Shown here: piece after piece, positions 48,401 to 60,400 of the stretch
Layout: each line of letters starts with the position of its first letter
Numbering within the stretch: position 1 is the stretch's first letter
Origin: Chelonoidis abingdonii
Taxonomy: Eukaryota > Chordata > Testudines > Testudinidae
Assembly (NCBI RefSeq): GCF_003597395.2
Contig: NC_133774.1
Coordinates: 43,587,949 to 43,651,948 of the forward strand
Direction: 5' to 3'
DNA length: 64,000 bases
The notes under the pieces: model-generated
What the model was told of the DNA's origin: nothing
The model's input: only the letters and a program-made list of their open reading frames with translations
Databases searched by the model: none
Translations under genes and position numbers: made by a program

Positions 48401-51400
48401 CAGCTATTTAAATCTGAAATTTCACGGTGTTGTAATTGTATGGTATTGCCACCTTTACTTCTGTGCTGCTGATGGTGGGATGATGTCTTCGGAACTGGGC
48501 ACCTGGCCAACAGCTGCTGCTCTCCGGTCACTCAGCTCTGAAGGCAGTGCAGAAGTAAGGGTGGCAATACAGTGACCAGTTGCAGATTACACTTTTATGG
48601 GGCTCTCGGCCAGAGCAAGTAGGGGGCCTCTCCCCACTCCTTCCACCTGCAGTTGCCCCCGTCCCTCCCCACCCACCCCCCATGTTTCTGCTGGGAAGAA
48701 GGGTCGGGGCATGGAGACCTGCCCTGCTCCCCGGCAGAAGCACCAGCAGGTGGAGCAGAGCAAGCCCCCGCCCCCAACCCTGCTCAACAGCAGCAATGCT
48801 GGGGAGGCAGAGTGTGATGGGGGGGGCCCCAATTGGCCAGTGCCCCTGGGCACAGGCCCCAGTGGCTAATCCACCACTGACCATGACCCCCACCTAAAAT
48901 AACCTTGCGACCCTCCTGCTGTCCTCCCTTTTGGCTTTTCCATGGCCCTCAGGCTTTTTACCAAATGCGGCAGTGGTGGCAGCCCACCTCCGGAGGAGCA
49001 GGCTGCAAATTTTCCCTTACCTGGGTGGCTGGCTCCTAAAAGGCAACTCCCGGTCCCAGGTACAGGCCCAGGTACAATTCCTGCTGTCCACATGTGCAGG
49101 TCTGGGCCTAGTGGTGAATATGACCAAATCCACGTTAGTACCGGTCCAGCACATACACTCCATATGGGCTCTGCTAGACTCCCTAGAAGCCACAGCCTCT
49201 CTTTCCCAGGACAGGTTTGAGACACTCAAAAGTCTCATAGACTCGGTCACGACCTTCCCTGTGACCATGGCAAGAGTGTGCCTTCAAATCCTAGGTCACA
49301 TGGCAGCATGCACACCAGTGGTGCGGCATGCCAGACTCAGAATGAGGCCCTTCTAGCTCTGGTTGGCCTCCCAGTATTCCCAGTCCAGGGACAGCCTAGA
49401 CAAAGTTGTCATGATACCACCCAATGTAGCGGCCACTCTGCAGTGGTGGTCCCTCCCGAGCAACATGCTGAACGGGATTCCCTTCTGAGAAGCCCCTCCC
49501 TCACTAGTCCTGGTGTCAGATGCCTCAGACCTAGGCTGGGGAGCCCATATAGGGAGCATTCAAACCCAAGGCAGACGGTCGACCTTGGAATTGTCCTGCC
49601 ACATAAACGTCAGGGAGCTCAGGGTAGTATGCCTGGCGTGCATAGCGTTCAGTTTGCACCTTCATGGGAAGGCAGTCAGAGTCCTCACGGACAACATGGC
49701 CACGATGTATTACATTAACAGACGGGGCCACACATTCCTTGGCCCTGTGCCAGGAAGCCCTGGACCTATGGGAGTTTTGCATAGCCCACAATATCTCCCT
49801 ATGGGCCTTGCACCTACCCGCCATTCGCAGTATGTGAGCCGATCACTCAGCAGGGTGTTTTCCCGCCAATACGATTGGTCACTCATTCCGTCCTTCCCCT
49901 CTGTCGGAGTTGTCTGGCAAGAAGGAACCGAAGGTTGGGAGAGTGCGGAGCTCCCTTTATAGCACGTTATAGAGGCGCCACTCTAGGAGTCACAGCGGTG
50001 CTCCCCCTCTTACAGGTAGTGCTAAGGGAAAAACTTCCAGCACCGGTAGACGTGGCGAGCATGCACACCTACTGTGGAATACACCTGAGCAACACATCTC
50101 AAAGAATGCTAGTTATGGAACAGATAACTGTCTTTTATTTGCTGCATGTTTCTCTGTGTCCTTCTATTTAAGGTATTCAGCAAATAGCATTACAATTTCC
50201 GTACCTTTTTTAAGTTTTTTGGTTTTCAGGTCACTTAAATTATGAGAGTCCCATAAATCAAAAGTTAGTAGTTTTAGGTGTGCTTCTGTTTATAACTCAA
50301 AATGGGCTTTTAATTTTGTAGGGAGTTATTCCATACTGTATTCTAGACCTCTGGGATGTATACAGGGGAAAGAAACTGTATTATTTAATTTAGAAGATCA
50401 CAAGTACATCTTCTTTAACAAATGTTCCACAACAAAGAAAAGAAATTCACAGATTAAAAGAATCTGTTGTGTTTTTTAACATTATAAAGGTTACAAAACA
50501 AAAAAAATCAGGAAGTACAAACTTAAAAATATCGCCATCTTTAATTCATATGTTGCTGCCTGTACTTTTACACAGTAGTATGGTTAAGATCACTGTTCAC
50601 ATTTGCTTTGCATTACCTGACTTTCAGTGGTTTATATAACATACTTATCATTATTTCTATTTAGGATTTTTTAGTAAAAGTTTTCATGAATGATTTTTGT
50701 AAAATTATAAATTCCATAGTTTCTAAACTTGTACAAGAATAATATTTTTAAATTTTAAATCATCAAAGGCTGCCTATAAATCAAAACCAGAGAAGCTAAT
50801 TCTTGTTTTGTCTGGCTCTTGGACATTTTCGCCTAGTAATGTAAAGGGGAAAACATTTCAAGCAGCAGTTTGCATAAGGGATGAAATGAAAGTCTGATGT
50901 CTAGCAAATAAGATTAATGACTAACTTCAACATAGCAATGAATATGTGTAACCCATTTTAAAGCACAAAAGGGATATGTTCCTATCGTAATTGAGTAATC
51001 TGAAACTATGCAACTAGAGGAAAAATGATAGCTAAGACTTTTTTAAATAGATCTTCTTATAGAGACTTGAATAGTCAATAAAAATTGTTGGGTTGTTCAT
51101 TACACTGTTACTTTTTTTGTAAGTGGAAGAAAGGCTCTTCTTCAAGTGATTGTCCACATGTATTCCACGTTTGGAGTGCATGCATCCCATCCACACGAGA
51201 CTGGAATTTCTGTGTGTGTAGTATTGTGAATTGCAGCCACATCTGTGTCTTACACGCACCCGGATGCGCTGTAGCCAAGGTTATAAAGCAGTCCCATTCC
51301 TCTATCATGGAGTTGGCCAAAACCTCCTTCACTTCCTCAGCCAGGTCCTCTGAAGAGAGAAGACATAAGGAGCACTCTTTGCAAGGTATTGTCTCTCTGG

Positions 51401-54400
51401 TCCTGAGCAGATACAGCCTAGGCAGCAATTCAAGGTCCAGATCAGGTTCTGCTGATGCCTCGCCACTGAGCGACCACTGACGAGTCTGGGAAAACTCCCT
51501 AAGAGTCATTGATATGCCTGAGATTGGATCAAAGCACTCAGCACTGAAGTCAGCACTGCAGGAGGGCTCTTCAGACCTCCTGGCATCAGAAAGTGTTCTG
51601 ATCTAGATGCTGCCTTTGCTACTGAAAATCTCAGCACTGATTGCATCCAGTCCACATTTGACAATACCAGCCATCCTTTCCCCTGAGTATTCACCTCGGG
51701 AACCCATCTTCATGGTAGCTACATGGTTCACCAGTACTGGGAGACTTGGCAGTTTCCGATCAGCCTGAGTCTCTATTGCTGTCTTCTACTAAGAAACTGT
51801 GTTCACAGGTTCCGAACCTTCCACCGCAACCACAAGAGCTGCCTGGTCCCCTTTGGAGCACCTGAGAGATCTGCTCCACCTGTGAAGGAGATGTATTCCT
51901 TCTCCTCCTTGGCCTCAGAGGATTAGGTGATAGACAACACACCCCAGAACAATATGTTTCTACCTGCATCACATCCCAGAATGATATGACCCTAGCCTGC
52001 CTGAAAGGACAATCGGAGACCACTCCCACAAGAGAGACTATGCAGATGTCTTTGAGCAGTGCCCTGCATGGTACTTACCCTGGCCTGTACCCCCTTTCCA
52101 GAATCCCCGTGCATTTGTGGTCCTTCTGGGCATTGTGGGGGATGCACTCTACTCTCAGGGTTCCAACAGCCCTTCAGGAGATGAAAGCAAGGTCACCCTC
52201 TCTTTTGAGATCTCAAGAAAGCCACCCCAGTCAGCTGCCTCCTAATGCAGAGAGTGAGCAGGAGGACATAAAGGAAACAGAAGCCAAAAGAGCTCCTTCT
52301 TCTCTTTGCCAGAATAGAGCCCGACCTGAGTTGTTCCAATCCAATCTGACAATTAATAGATTTTCCAGTAACTCCTCAGGAGAATGGTGGAAACCCTGGA
52401 AATACCAGTCAACATACTGCAAGAGTAATCACACAAAATTCTTGACAGCCTGCACTCATTGGACCCTGCTAAATTGGCAGTGCCATTAAATGATTGTATT
52501 TGGAACCAGCCAGAAGACCTTGGCAGACGCCTGCCTGAAAAGCACCTACATCTAGAAGAAAGCTCTATCAGGTCCCCATCAAAAGTTTTGAATATTTCTA
52601 TAACTATCCGACACCAGGCTCTCTGTCCAGGAGAGATCCAAGAAACAGAGTGCACCTAAAGTACCTCGCAGGAAAAAGTCCCCTTTTAAAAAAAAGGAAA
52701 AAAAACCTGACCTCTCTGGTCAGAAGTTATATTTTTCAATCACCTACAAAGTTTACTGCCAGTTACCAAGAGCTCCTCACTAACTATGACTTCCTGACTT
52801 GGGATCACATATCTTAATCTGCAGCAACGAGTCCTATGGCATCTTATAGACTAACAGACGTATTGGAGCATGAGTTTCGTTGGGTATTCACCCCACGAAA
52901 GCTCATGCTTCATACGTCTGTTAGTCTATAAGGTGCCACAGGACTCTTTGCTGCTTTTACAGATCCAGACTAACACTGCTACCCCTCTGATATCTTAATT
53001 TGTGACAGATAAAAATCTGTAGTGCAGGAAGGACAGCTGGTGGCATGACCTCTCATTCAGGGCTGGCTTTAGGCACCAGCAAACCAAGCACGTGCTTGGG
53101 GTGGCAGAATTCCAGGGGCGGCATTCCAGGTGGTTGGGGCGGCATTCTGGGTTGGTTTTTTTTGCTTCAGCAGTTGCACTCTCGGAGGTTTTTTTTTTTG
53201 TTGGTTTTTTTTGCTTGGGGCAGCAAAAAAACTAGAGCCGGCCCTGCTCTCATTACAGGTCTCTCTTGCCACTTCTTATATGGTGGCCTGAGGTATTGCT
53301 ACTGCTATAGTAATGCACTAGGCCTCTTGGTTGTAGTCCTTGGGAATACAAAAGGTAGTTCAAATAACCCTGGAGGACCACTCCTTTGAGGAATCTGCAA
53401 CTGATGGGGTTCTTCACACACAAGGATTCAAGAGCGACTTTGTGCTCCCTGGGCATGTACACTCTGGTTCCCAGAAAGAAACTGTACAAGTCTCAACTCT
53501 GTCAGATGTAGAGGCAACCATCCTCATATTATTTACAGTCAGCAGAGATCTTCCAAGCTTTGGAGGGAGAGGAAGAGGTTCCAGATGAGAAGATGTAATC
53601 CCAAAATTTAACTACACTAAACCATAGCCATTCTAGGTGTATTTAGCTGCTATTAATTAAAGCCTGTTCCTCCTCCATTACACACCTTCCGTCAAACTCA
53701 TCATAGTAGGTTTGATGGTGTTATTAAGAGTCTTGTAGAGCCAAATTTTCCTACCTTTAGGAATTGTTTGTTTCAGGAGACATGGAATTGGACTGTCGGG
53801 ATCAGTGGATCCTGGGGATTATGGAGAAGGGATACTCTCTCCCATTCTAGTCCCTCCCTCCCCATCCCCTCCTTCTGGCCAGGACCCTCTCACAAGATAT
53901 GCTCAGGAAGGAAATGGACTCCCTCCTACACCTCGTACCAGGTGTAGTCCCCTTGGAATTCCAAGGCAGGGTGGTGGTTGATTCTTTTTTTTATATTTCC
54001 TGGTCCCAAAGAAGAAAGGGGGATGGTGCCCTATCCTGGCCCACAAACAATTCAACAAGTTCAGGATGGTAACCCTAGCATCTGTAATCACTACTGGATT
54101 TTCAAGACTGGTTTACAATACTCACCTTACAAGAGATACACTTTCATATTGCAATACTCCTGCCCCACAAGTTTCTTTCCCCCCCCCTCCAGTTTCTTGG
54201 GGGAAAAGTCTCACTACCAGTACAGAATGCTTCCCTTTGGCTTCCATGTGGCACAGGGTCTTCATCAAATGCATGGTGGTCATGGTTGCACATCTGAGAA
54301 GAGAAGGAATTCAGATCTATGCCTACCTCAATGACTGACTGATCTGAGTCAATCACCTCAGTACATGAACAATGAACAACTCCATTTGAGCAGTCCTGGC

Positions 54401-57400
54401 TCTTTTTGCCACATTGGCCCTTGGACTGTAGAGTTCATAAAAAGCAGTGTTGAACTCCTCACTAGTGAAGGTCTGCCTGCCCACAGGAGAGATTTCTTAT
54501 CATTCTAATTTTCAGGTGAGATAGCATCAGTCTCACCTGATAATCTGAAACTCATTGGTCCCATGGTTTCATGCATCTGTGCAGTGCAGTTTGCCAGATT
54601 TCACCTGTGTTCCATGCAAGGGTTCTTGAGATCAGTGTATCAACCAGGCAGATACCACTGAGAAATGCTGTTCACAAGTCCTCTCCTTGATAAATTGGTG
54701 GAAGGACCCTCTACATGTGTGCAGCAGGGTGCCCTTCTCTTCATCTCTTCCCAGCATAACTACTGACTGATGAATCTGCAATAGGATGAAGAGGTCATCG
54801 GGGCCACCTTCAGATCCAAGGCTTCCATTCCACCCAAGAGGCCAGGCTTCACATAAAGATCCTCGAACTGAGAACCACTTGGCTGGCATGCCTAGCCTTC
54901 TTCCCACTGCTTTGAGATGCCACAGTACAGATGCTCATTGACAACACCACAGCAACGTACTGTATCAACCACAGGAATGTGTTCACCCATCACGATTGTG
55001 CCAGGAGGCAAACCATCTTTGAGAATGGTGTATAGGTCTCCATGTCACATCAGTAGCATTACATCATCCTGGTCTACAAAACACCTTAGCAGACCAACTC
55101 AGTCGTCAGTATTCAGCCATGAATGATCACTCAAGGACTCCATGCTGTGAGACATCTTTTTGCAGCCAAATACTGTCAAAATGGGTCTCAGATCATATTA
55201 AGACATGCTACGGGGTGGCTCGTTTGGACCTATTCCACCAGAACTCAGGCAGCCTCTGCAGTTTTCCTGCAAGGTGCCCCAGTCTTAGAGATTTGTTGAG
55301 CAGCTGCCTGGAGTTCAGTTCACACCTTCACCTAGCACTATTCCCTGGTGGAGATCTCCCTGTCTGAAGCCTGCTTTGACAGAGCTGTTAAAACAGTCAT
55401 TTTTCCAGTAGTGCCTACTGTGTCCATGCAAGTTATCACTTGAGTAATCCAAAGTGGAACATGTGGACAGTCACTTGAAGAAAGAAGTTACTACCCTACA
55501 GTAATGCTGGCTTTTCAAGATGTGTTAGACATGTTTTCCATGGCCTGCCCTCCTTTCCTACTATTGGAAAATCCTTGCTAATTTAGATTTAGCATAACTG
55601 AAGGAGCTGAAGATTAGATGCAGCTGCCCCATCCTTTATGCCATTGGCTAAGGAGTGCTGGGAAGGCGCACAGGCCACAACAGACACTGCTACTCAAAAA
55701 GATTCTGGTGTTACACATGCGCTAGAAGTGGAACATGTGAACAGCACATCGCGAAAAATCAGTTATTGTATCCATAGAATCCATTCTTTTCCTTATAATG
55801 TAAAGCTGCTCTCTAGTGGTTACAAATAAGTATGTATATATAAACTGCCAAAAAAACATTTGATCATCCATTCCCTGCGTGTGTGTGTGTGTTTGTTTTT
55901 GTTTTTGCTTTGTTTTGTGTGTTAGCTTTATTCTGTTTTAAAAGCCTTTAATCTTTTTCACCAAATTGTCTTTAATGATATGGATTACTTAATTGTACTT
56001 TACATAATGTTAGGATGGTGTTTCTGTATTTATCTTGTTGAAAGTTCCCATTTGAACTATTTAACTGAAACTATCTGAATTGTGAGACAATACACTGTGT
56101 TCGGTAGAGGAGATAGTTTAAGGGGAAGAAGAAACAGAGTTGTGGAGGGAGTGGAGTATCTCCATCAGGAGACCTGATGCTCTTATAGAGAGAGAACAAA
56201 ATGTTGCCGTGGATCCATGAGCACAGGAATGGATCATAGTTTCTGTTCAGAGGGTGCACATGGCTACATTGGCAGATTTCCTTTAGCTTCCTGGTGACCA
56301 TAAAAACCAGTTGAAAAACCTCCTCTTCCTCTGCTTTTCCAACCAAAAAAAACGTGTAGATACCTTTTTTGCTTAATTCAACTGTTTAAGGTGTTCTTCA
56401 TCTTTTGTTAGCATTTACTATGATTTGTTAGTCAGAAGTGGAGGGAGCAGAATGACATCAATTAGACCATTTTTTGGCATGTGTATGTTTTAACTATGGT
56501 TTCGGTACCTCAAAGACTTAATGCTTTCTTCATTAGCTCAGACATCAGTGCCCTGCATGTGTAAAATTTCCATGATAGAAGTCTTCAAGTCTGCCATCTG
56601 GACTTTTGCCCACATGTTTACACAGGACTGTTTTTTTTAATTTGTCATTTAGATCTCATGCCCATTTTGGAAGGGCAATACTGCAATCCTTGTATAATTA
56701 GGACTCTTTCCTGGGGCTTGGAATGCTTTGCTAGATTCCCACAAATGGGAATATGTAGAGACCATCTTAAATGAGAGGGGTTATTTGAAGAACGGTAACT
56801 GTGGTTTTCTTAATGTTGCCTCAGCAGGTTCACACTGCTCACCCATCTTCCCCTTTCCCTTGGCATTGTATTCACAGGCTTAGCAAAACAAAGTGAGACA
56901 ACTGGGAACTGTAGAGCCTCTCATGTCCTGGGTTCCAAACGGTTGGTGCTGTAAGAAGAACTGTGTAGTCCCAATAGGCACTGCTGATTTAGTAGGCTCC
57001 CAATGGTCAGTGGCATTGGATGGAGCATCCCACAAGTGTAATGTAGCAGGAACGCTCCTAGTAGTGTAGTCTCTGGTGACTAGTATGCATTCCAAAAATC
57101 AGTATTGTATGTGCATTTAAAAACAAAAGTATTCACCCAACAGTGGTTATAGTATCTTAATCAAATTATAAATTATAAGTTTGGAACTTCATATGAGACC
57201 TTTTTTAACAGAAAACAATCACACAGGAATTTCATAGAAACAAACAAAACTGCATTTCCTGGCTTTTGATGTTTTGTGGCATATCCTTAACATTATGAAT
57301 GTAATTTTTTGTACACAAATATTGTCATGCAGTAGATTCAATGTCAGTGTTTAAATAGGTGTAGTTTATTTGTCACCTTGGTTAATTCTGGGACTTTCCC

Positions 57401-60400
57401 CTTATTTTGGGTGTCCCTGTTCTTTCATTTGTTTTGTCTTGACAAAACTTCATGGGGGAAGGTGGTAATGCTCTTGCTGCTTTTCTTTTTGAAACCATTG
57501 CCAATACTACAGAGGTCAGTGTTGCAAGGTACTGTAGCTTTTTTAAAAAAAAAAAAAAAAAGCCTCCAAGTATTCTTGAACTTACATTCCCTGCTAGGTA
57601 AATCTCTGCTCAATAAATTTGTCTGAGTGCGTGTTATTTATTTTGTTACTTTTGTGTTGGTAGAAAAAACAAAATTTCTATAGCTGAAAAAATTTTCATT
57701 GTTGGACAAGTAATCTTGAAAACTGAGACAAAATAATGTCTCTGCTGAGAATGAAACAATTTCAGCACAAGTGCATCTTGGCTGTCAGTTTTTCCTTTCC
57801 ACCAACATACCTATATATGTTGGAAATAATTAAAGTATGACAATTTAGATGAGTTAAACATCTGTATTGTTTTCCTGAGCACATATACATCTGAATGGCC
57901 TTATATATATGTAATTTTGTATGTGTACTATGTTAGGTTGCATGTTGGTTTATCGTAAATAAATGTAAACAGAGTGTCATGGAGGTTTTTTGTACTTCAA
58001 GATGCCACAGCTAATTCAATTGCATGATATTTATTTTTGCATGATATGGAATATATGTCTGTATAAATCTGTGTATAACATGTCCTGTGATTTATGCATG
58101 CTGCACTAATCTCTATGTTAAATCTGTCCCCTCTTTATTCAGAGCATGCTGTCTAGGTCCTTTAATTCCAATTATGCTGCAATTAGCAACTTTCAGTATG
58201 GCAGCTCTAGGGATCTGCATGGCAGCCAGAGTAGTGTTGCCTTGAGTGTTGCAGACAGAAGAGGTTCTGGTGTGCACATTGTTCGTGTGAGTACCTACAG
58301 TAGGCTATTGCAATATATAGAGGGGGAAAGGAAACTTGAAATATGTCTTTAAATCAATAATCAGAGTTTTGGCCTTTTATACATGTAAAGCACTGTCAAA
58401 TTATAAAAATAGTTTAAATTTGTGTTATGAGTTCCTGGGCACTGAACCCAAACATTTAAATTGCCTTGAGTTCATATGCTCTATCGTTACAACTTATAAA
58501 ACAAATTGTTTTTCTAATTGGCTTTCATGTGCGGATGACTGTAAAGATCTAAGATTATTTTCTGTTTTGCCCTCCTCTGTAACCAGAACTATAGCTGATG
58601 ATCCTTTTGTTTCTGAATTTGATCCAGGTCTAAAGAGACCTGAGTTGGGGTTTATCCATTTATTTTCAATATTTGGTAAAGTAACCCTTATTTAAAGATG
58701 TCTAGAGGCAATCAAGCAAATTAAGTTGATATGTAGGTTGGCAAGAAAGATGAAGGTAGCGTCAGCATTGAACAACCTGAATGAAGATCTGGTGTTTAAA
58801 TCTAGAAGAATTCAGGTCCACAAGAAACTTGTATTAATCCTGTAAGTCCATGCGTAGCAGCCATGGACATTTGTTCACCTTTCTTTGTGAACCATCTGTG
58901 TTATGTGGTCAACAGCTGTAATTTTTTTTTTTTAAAGTTGGGGTTAAATTTTATGGATCTCTGACTTGATTAATAGGATTAAGTTGTCCATGCAAACTCA
59001 AATGATATGATTAGCATTCTTACAGGCAAAAATAAATGTAAAAATTGAGCAATTTATTCTAATATTTTAAGAAATATTGAGTCATTTTGATAATTTGAAG
59101 TAATATTTGCGTAGTTATTTCTACCCTGTTTAAAGCATCCCCAGACATCCACTGCAGGAGAGCCATGCCAAGAGGATGTATTCGTTTCAGGACAGCAGAA
59201 CTACTCATCTGGCACACTTAATCTCAAAGATGTTCCTCCAGACAGCATGAAGAAAGTAACTGCACAGGTAATGAGTAATATGTTACCATATTTGGATAAG
59301 TTATCCTTCGCAAAAATGTATATTTGGAATATGGTGGAGTAGTTAGCACTTAGAATTGGTAATTTGTTTTTAACTCTAAAACATTATTTGATTTTCACCC
59401 ACTTATTTATGGTGAAATGATAAATCATATAGCCTTAAAAGATCATTCTTGAAATAAGAAATCATGTCATTGGAACAACTGAGTGATTTGTTTTTTGTTT
59501 TATTTTCTTCTGGTCAGGAAAAGTTAATGGGGAGGGTTTTTAATAAAAGGTTTCCCAATAACAAAGGGTCTGTATGTTGCATGCAGAATCCTGCATGTGG
59601 CAAACAATTTTAGAAGCAGAATAAACTTTTTTTTAAAACATGTCAGCATTTATTTACATATCATGGTAAACTGCAGACACCAGAGAGTGTACAGTACAGA
59701 ATTTGCGGCTGGGGATGAAGGACTAAGGGAGCTTTAAGCCACCTTTGCACCTTTCTTTTTCTGGGTAACTCTGGGAGCTTGAGACATTTCCAGCACATCT
59801 TAAAGAGCCCTGGAGAGCCGAAGTTATAACAGCTTCCTGGGCTGTCCTGTGGGTCATAGCACTGCCCAGAATCACCTCAGTATGGCCCTGACTCTGACAT
59901 GCCCGTACAGCCTTGCCTCCAGTGCCACTCCCTAAGCCAGAGCTTGTGAAGGAGTCCTTTGTGGGCAGCTTTATGGGGCAAATCCTCCTCCAACTAGATA
60001 TGGGACTTGTATGGCTCCTTTATTCTACTCTGTCCCTTTTATGCAGTTAAAGGGGCCAGAACAGGGGTGAAAATCTCATCCTAGAACTGTGGTGACTTCC
60101 AATGCATTTGATCAATAAACAAATGTTCATTTTCTGTAGTATGGAATTTGGTTAAGAATACCTATCTCATAGAACTGGAAGGGACCCTAAAGGGTCATCG
60201 AATCCAGCAGCCCTCTGCCTTCACTAGCAGGACCATGTACAGAGCTATCCCTCACAAAACATACAGTTGTTTTAAAAAAAAAAAAAGAGTAAAACCTTCT
60301 ACTTATCTTAAATTATACAGACAAAAAAATTACATCAAGTAGTTAGAAATTACAAAATAACTGAATACTTTGTTTCCCAGATGGTAATTATAAGGTTATC

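Larger units (their letters stand above)
51135..55500 (+). mobile_element. DIRS-like retroelement, near full-length but decayed, with two later insertions
   Basis: The terminal segments 51138-51161 and 55459-55482 are inverted complements over 24 bases with one mismatch, as expected for DIRS inverted termini. Order inside: gag-like region (about 51290-52670), reverse transcriptase (about 53900-54350), RNase H (about 54780-55120) and a C-terminal part with [15 protein letters not shown] text resembling the tyrosine recombinase end (55120-55430). It is broken by stops and indels. A Penelope foldback (52822-52989) and a hAT MITE (53058-53246) are nested in it. Confidence 0.75.

Noticed and set aside
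58336..58695. 119-codon open stretch after exon P
   Set aside because: No family resemblance, no acceptor in suitable phase, AT-rich intron composition.
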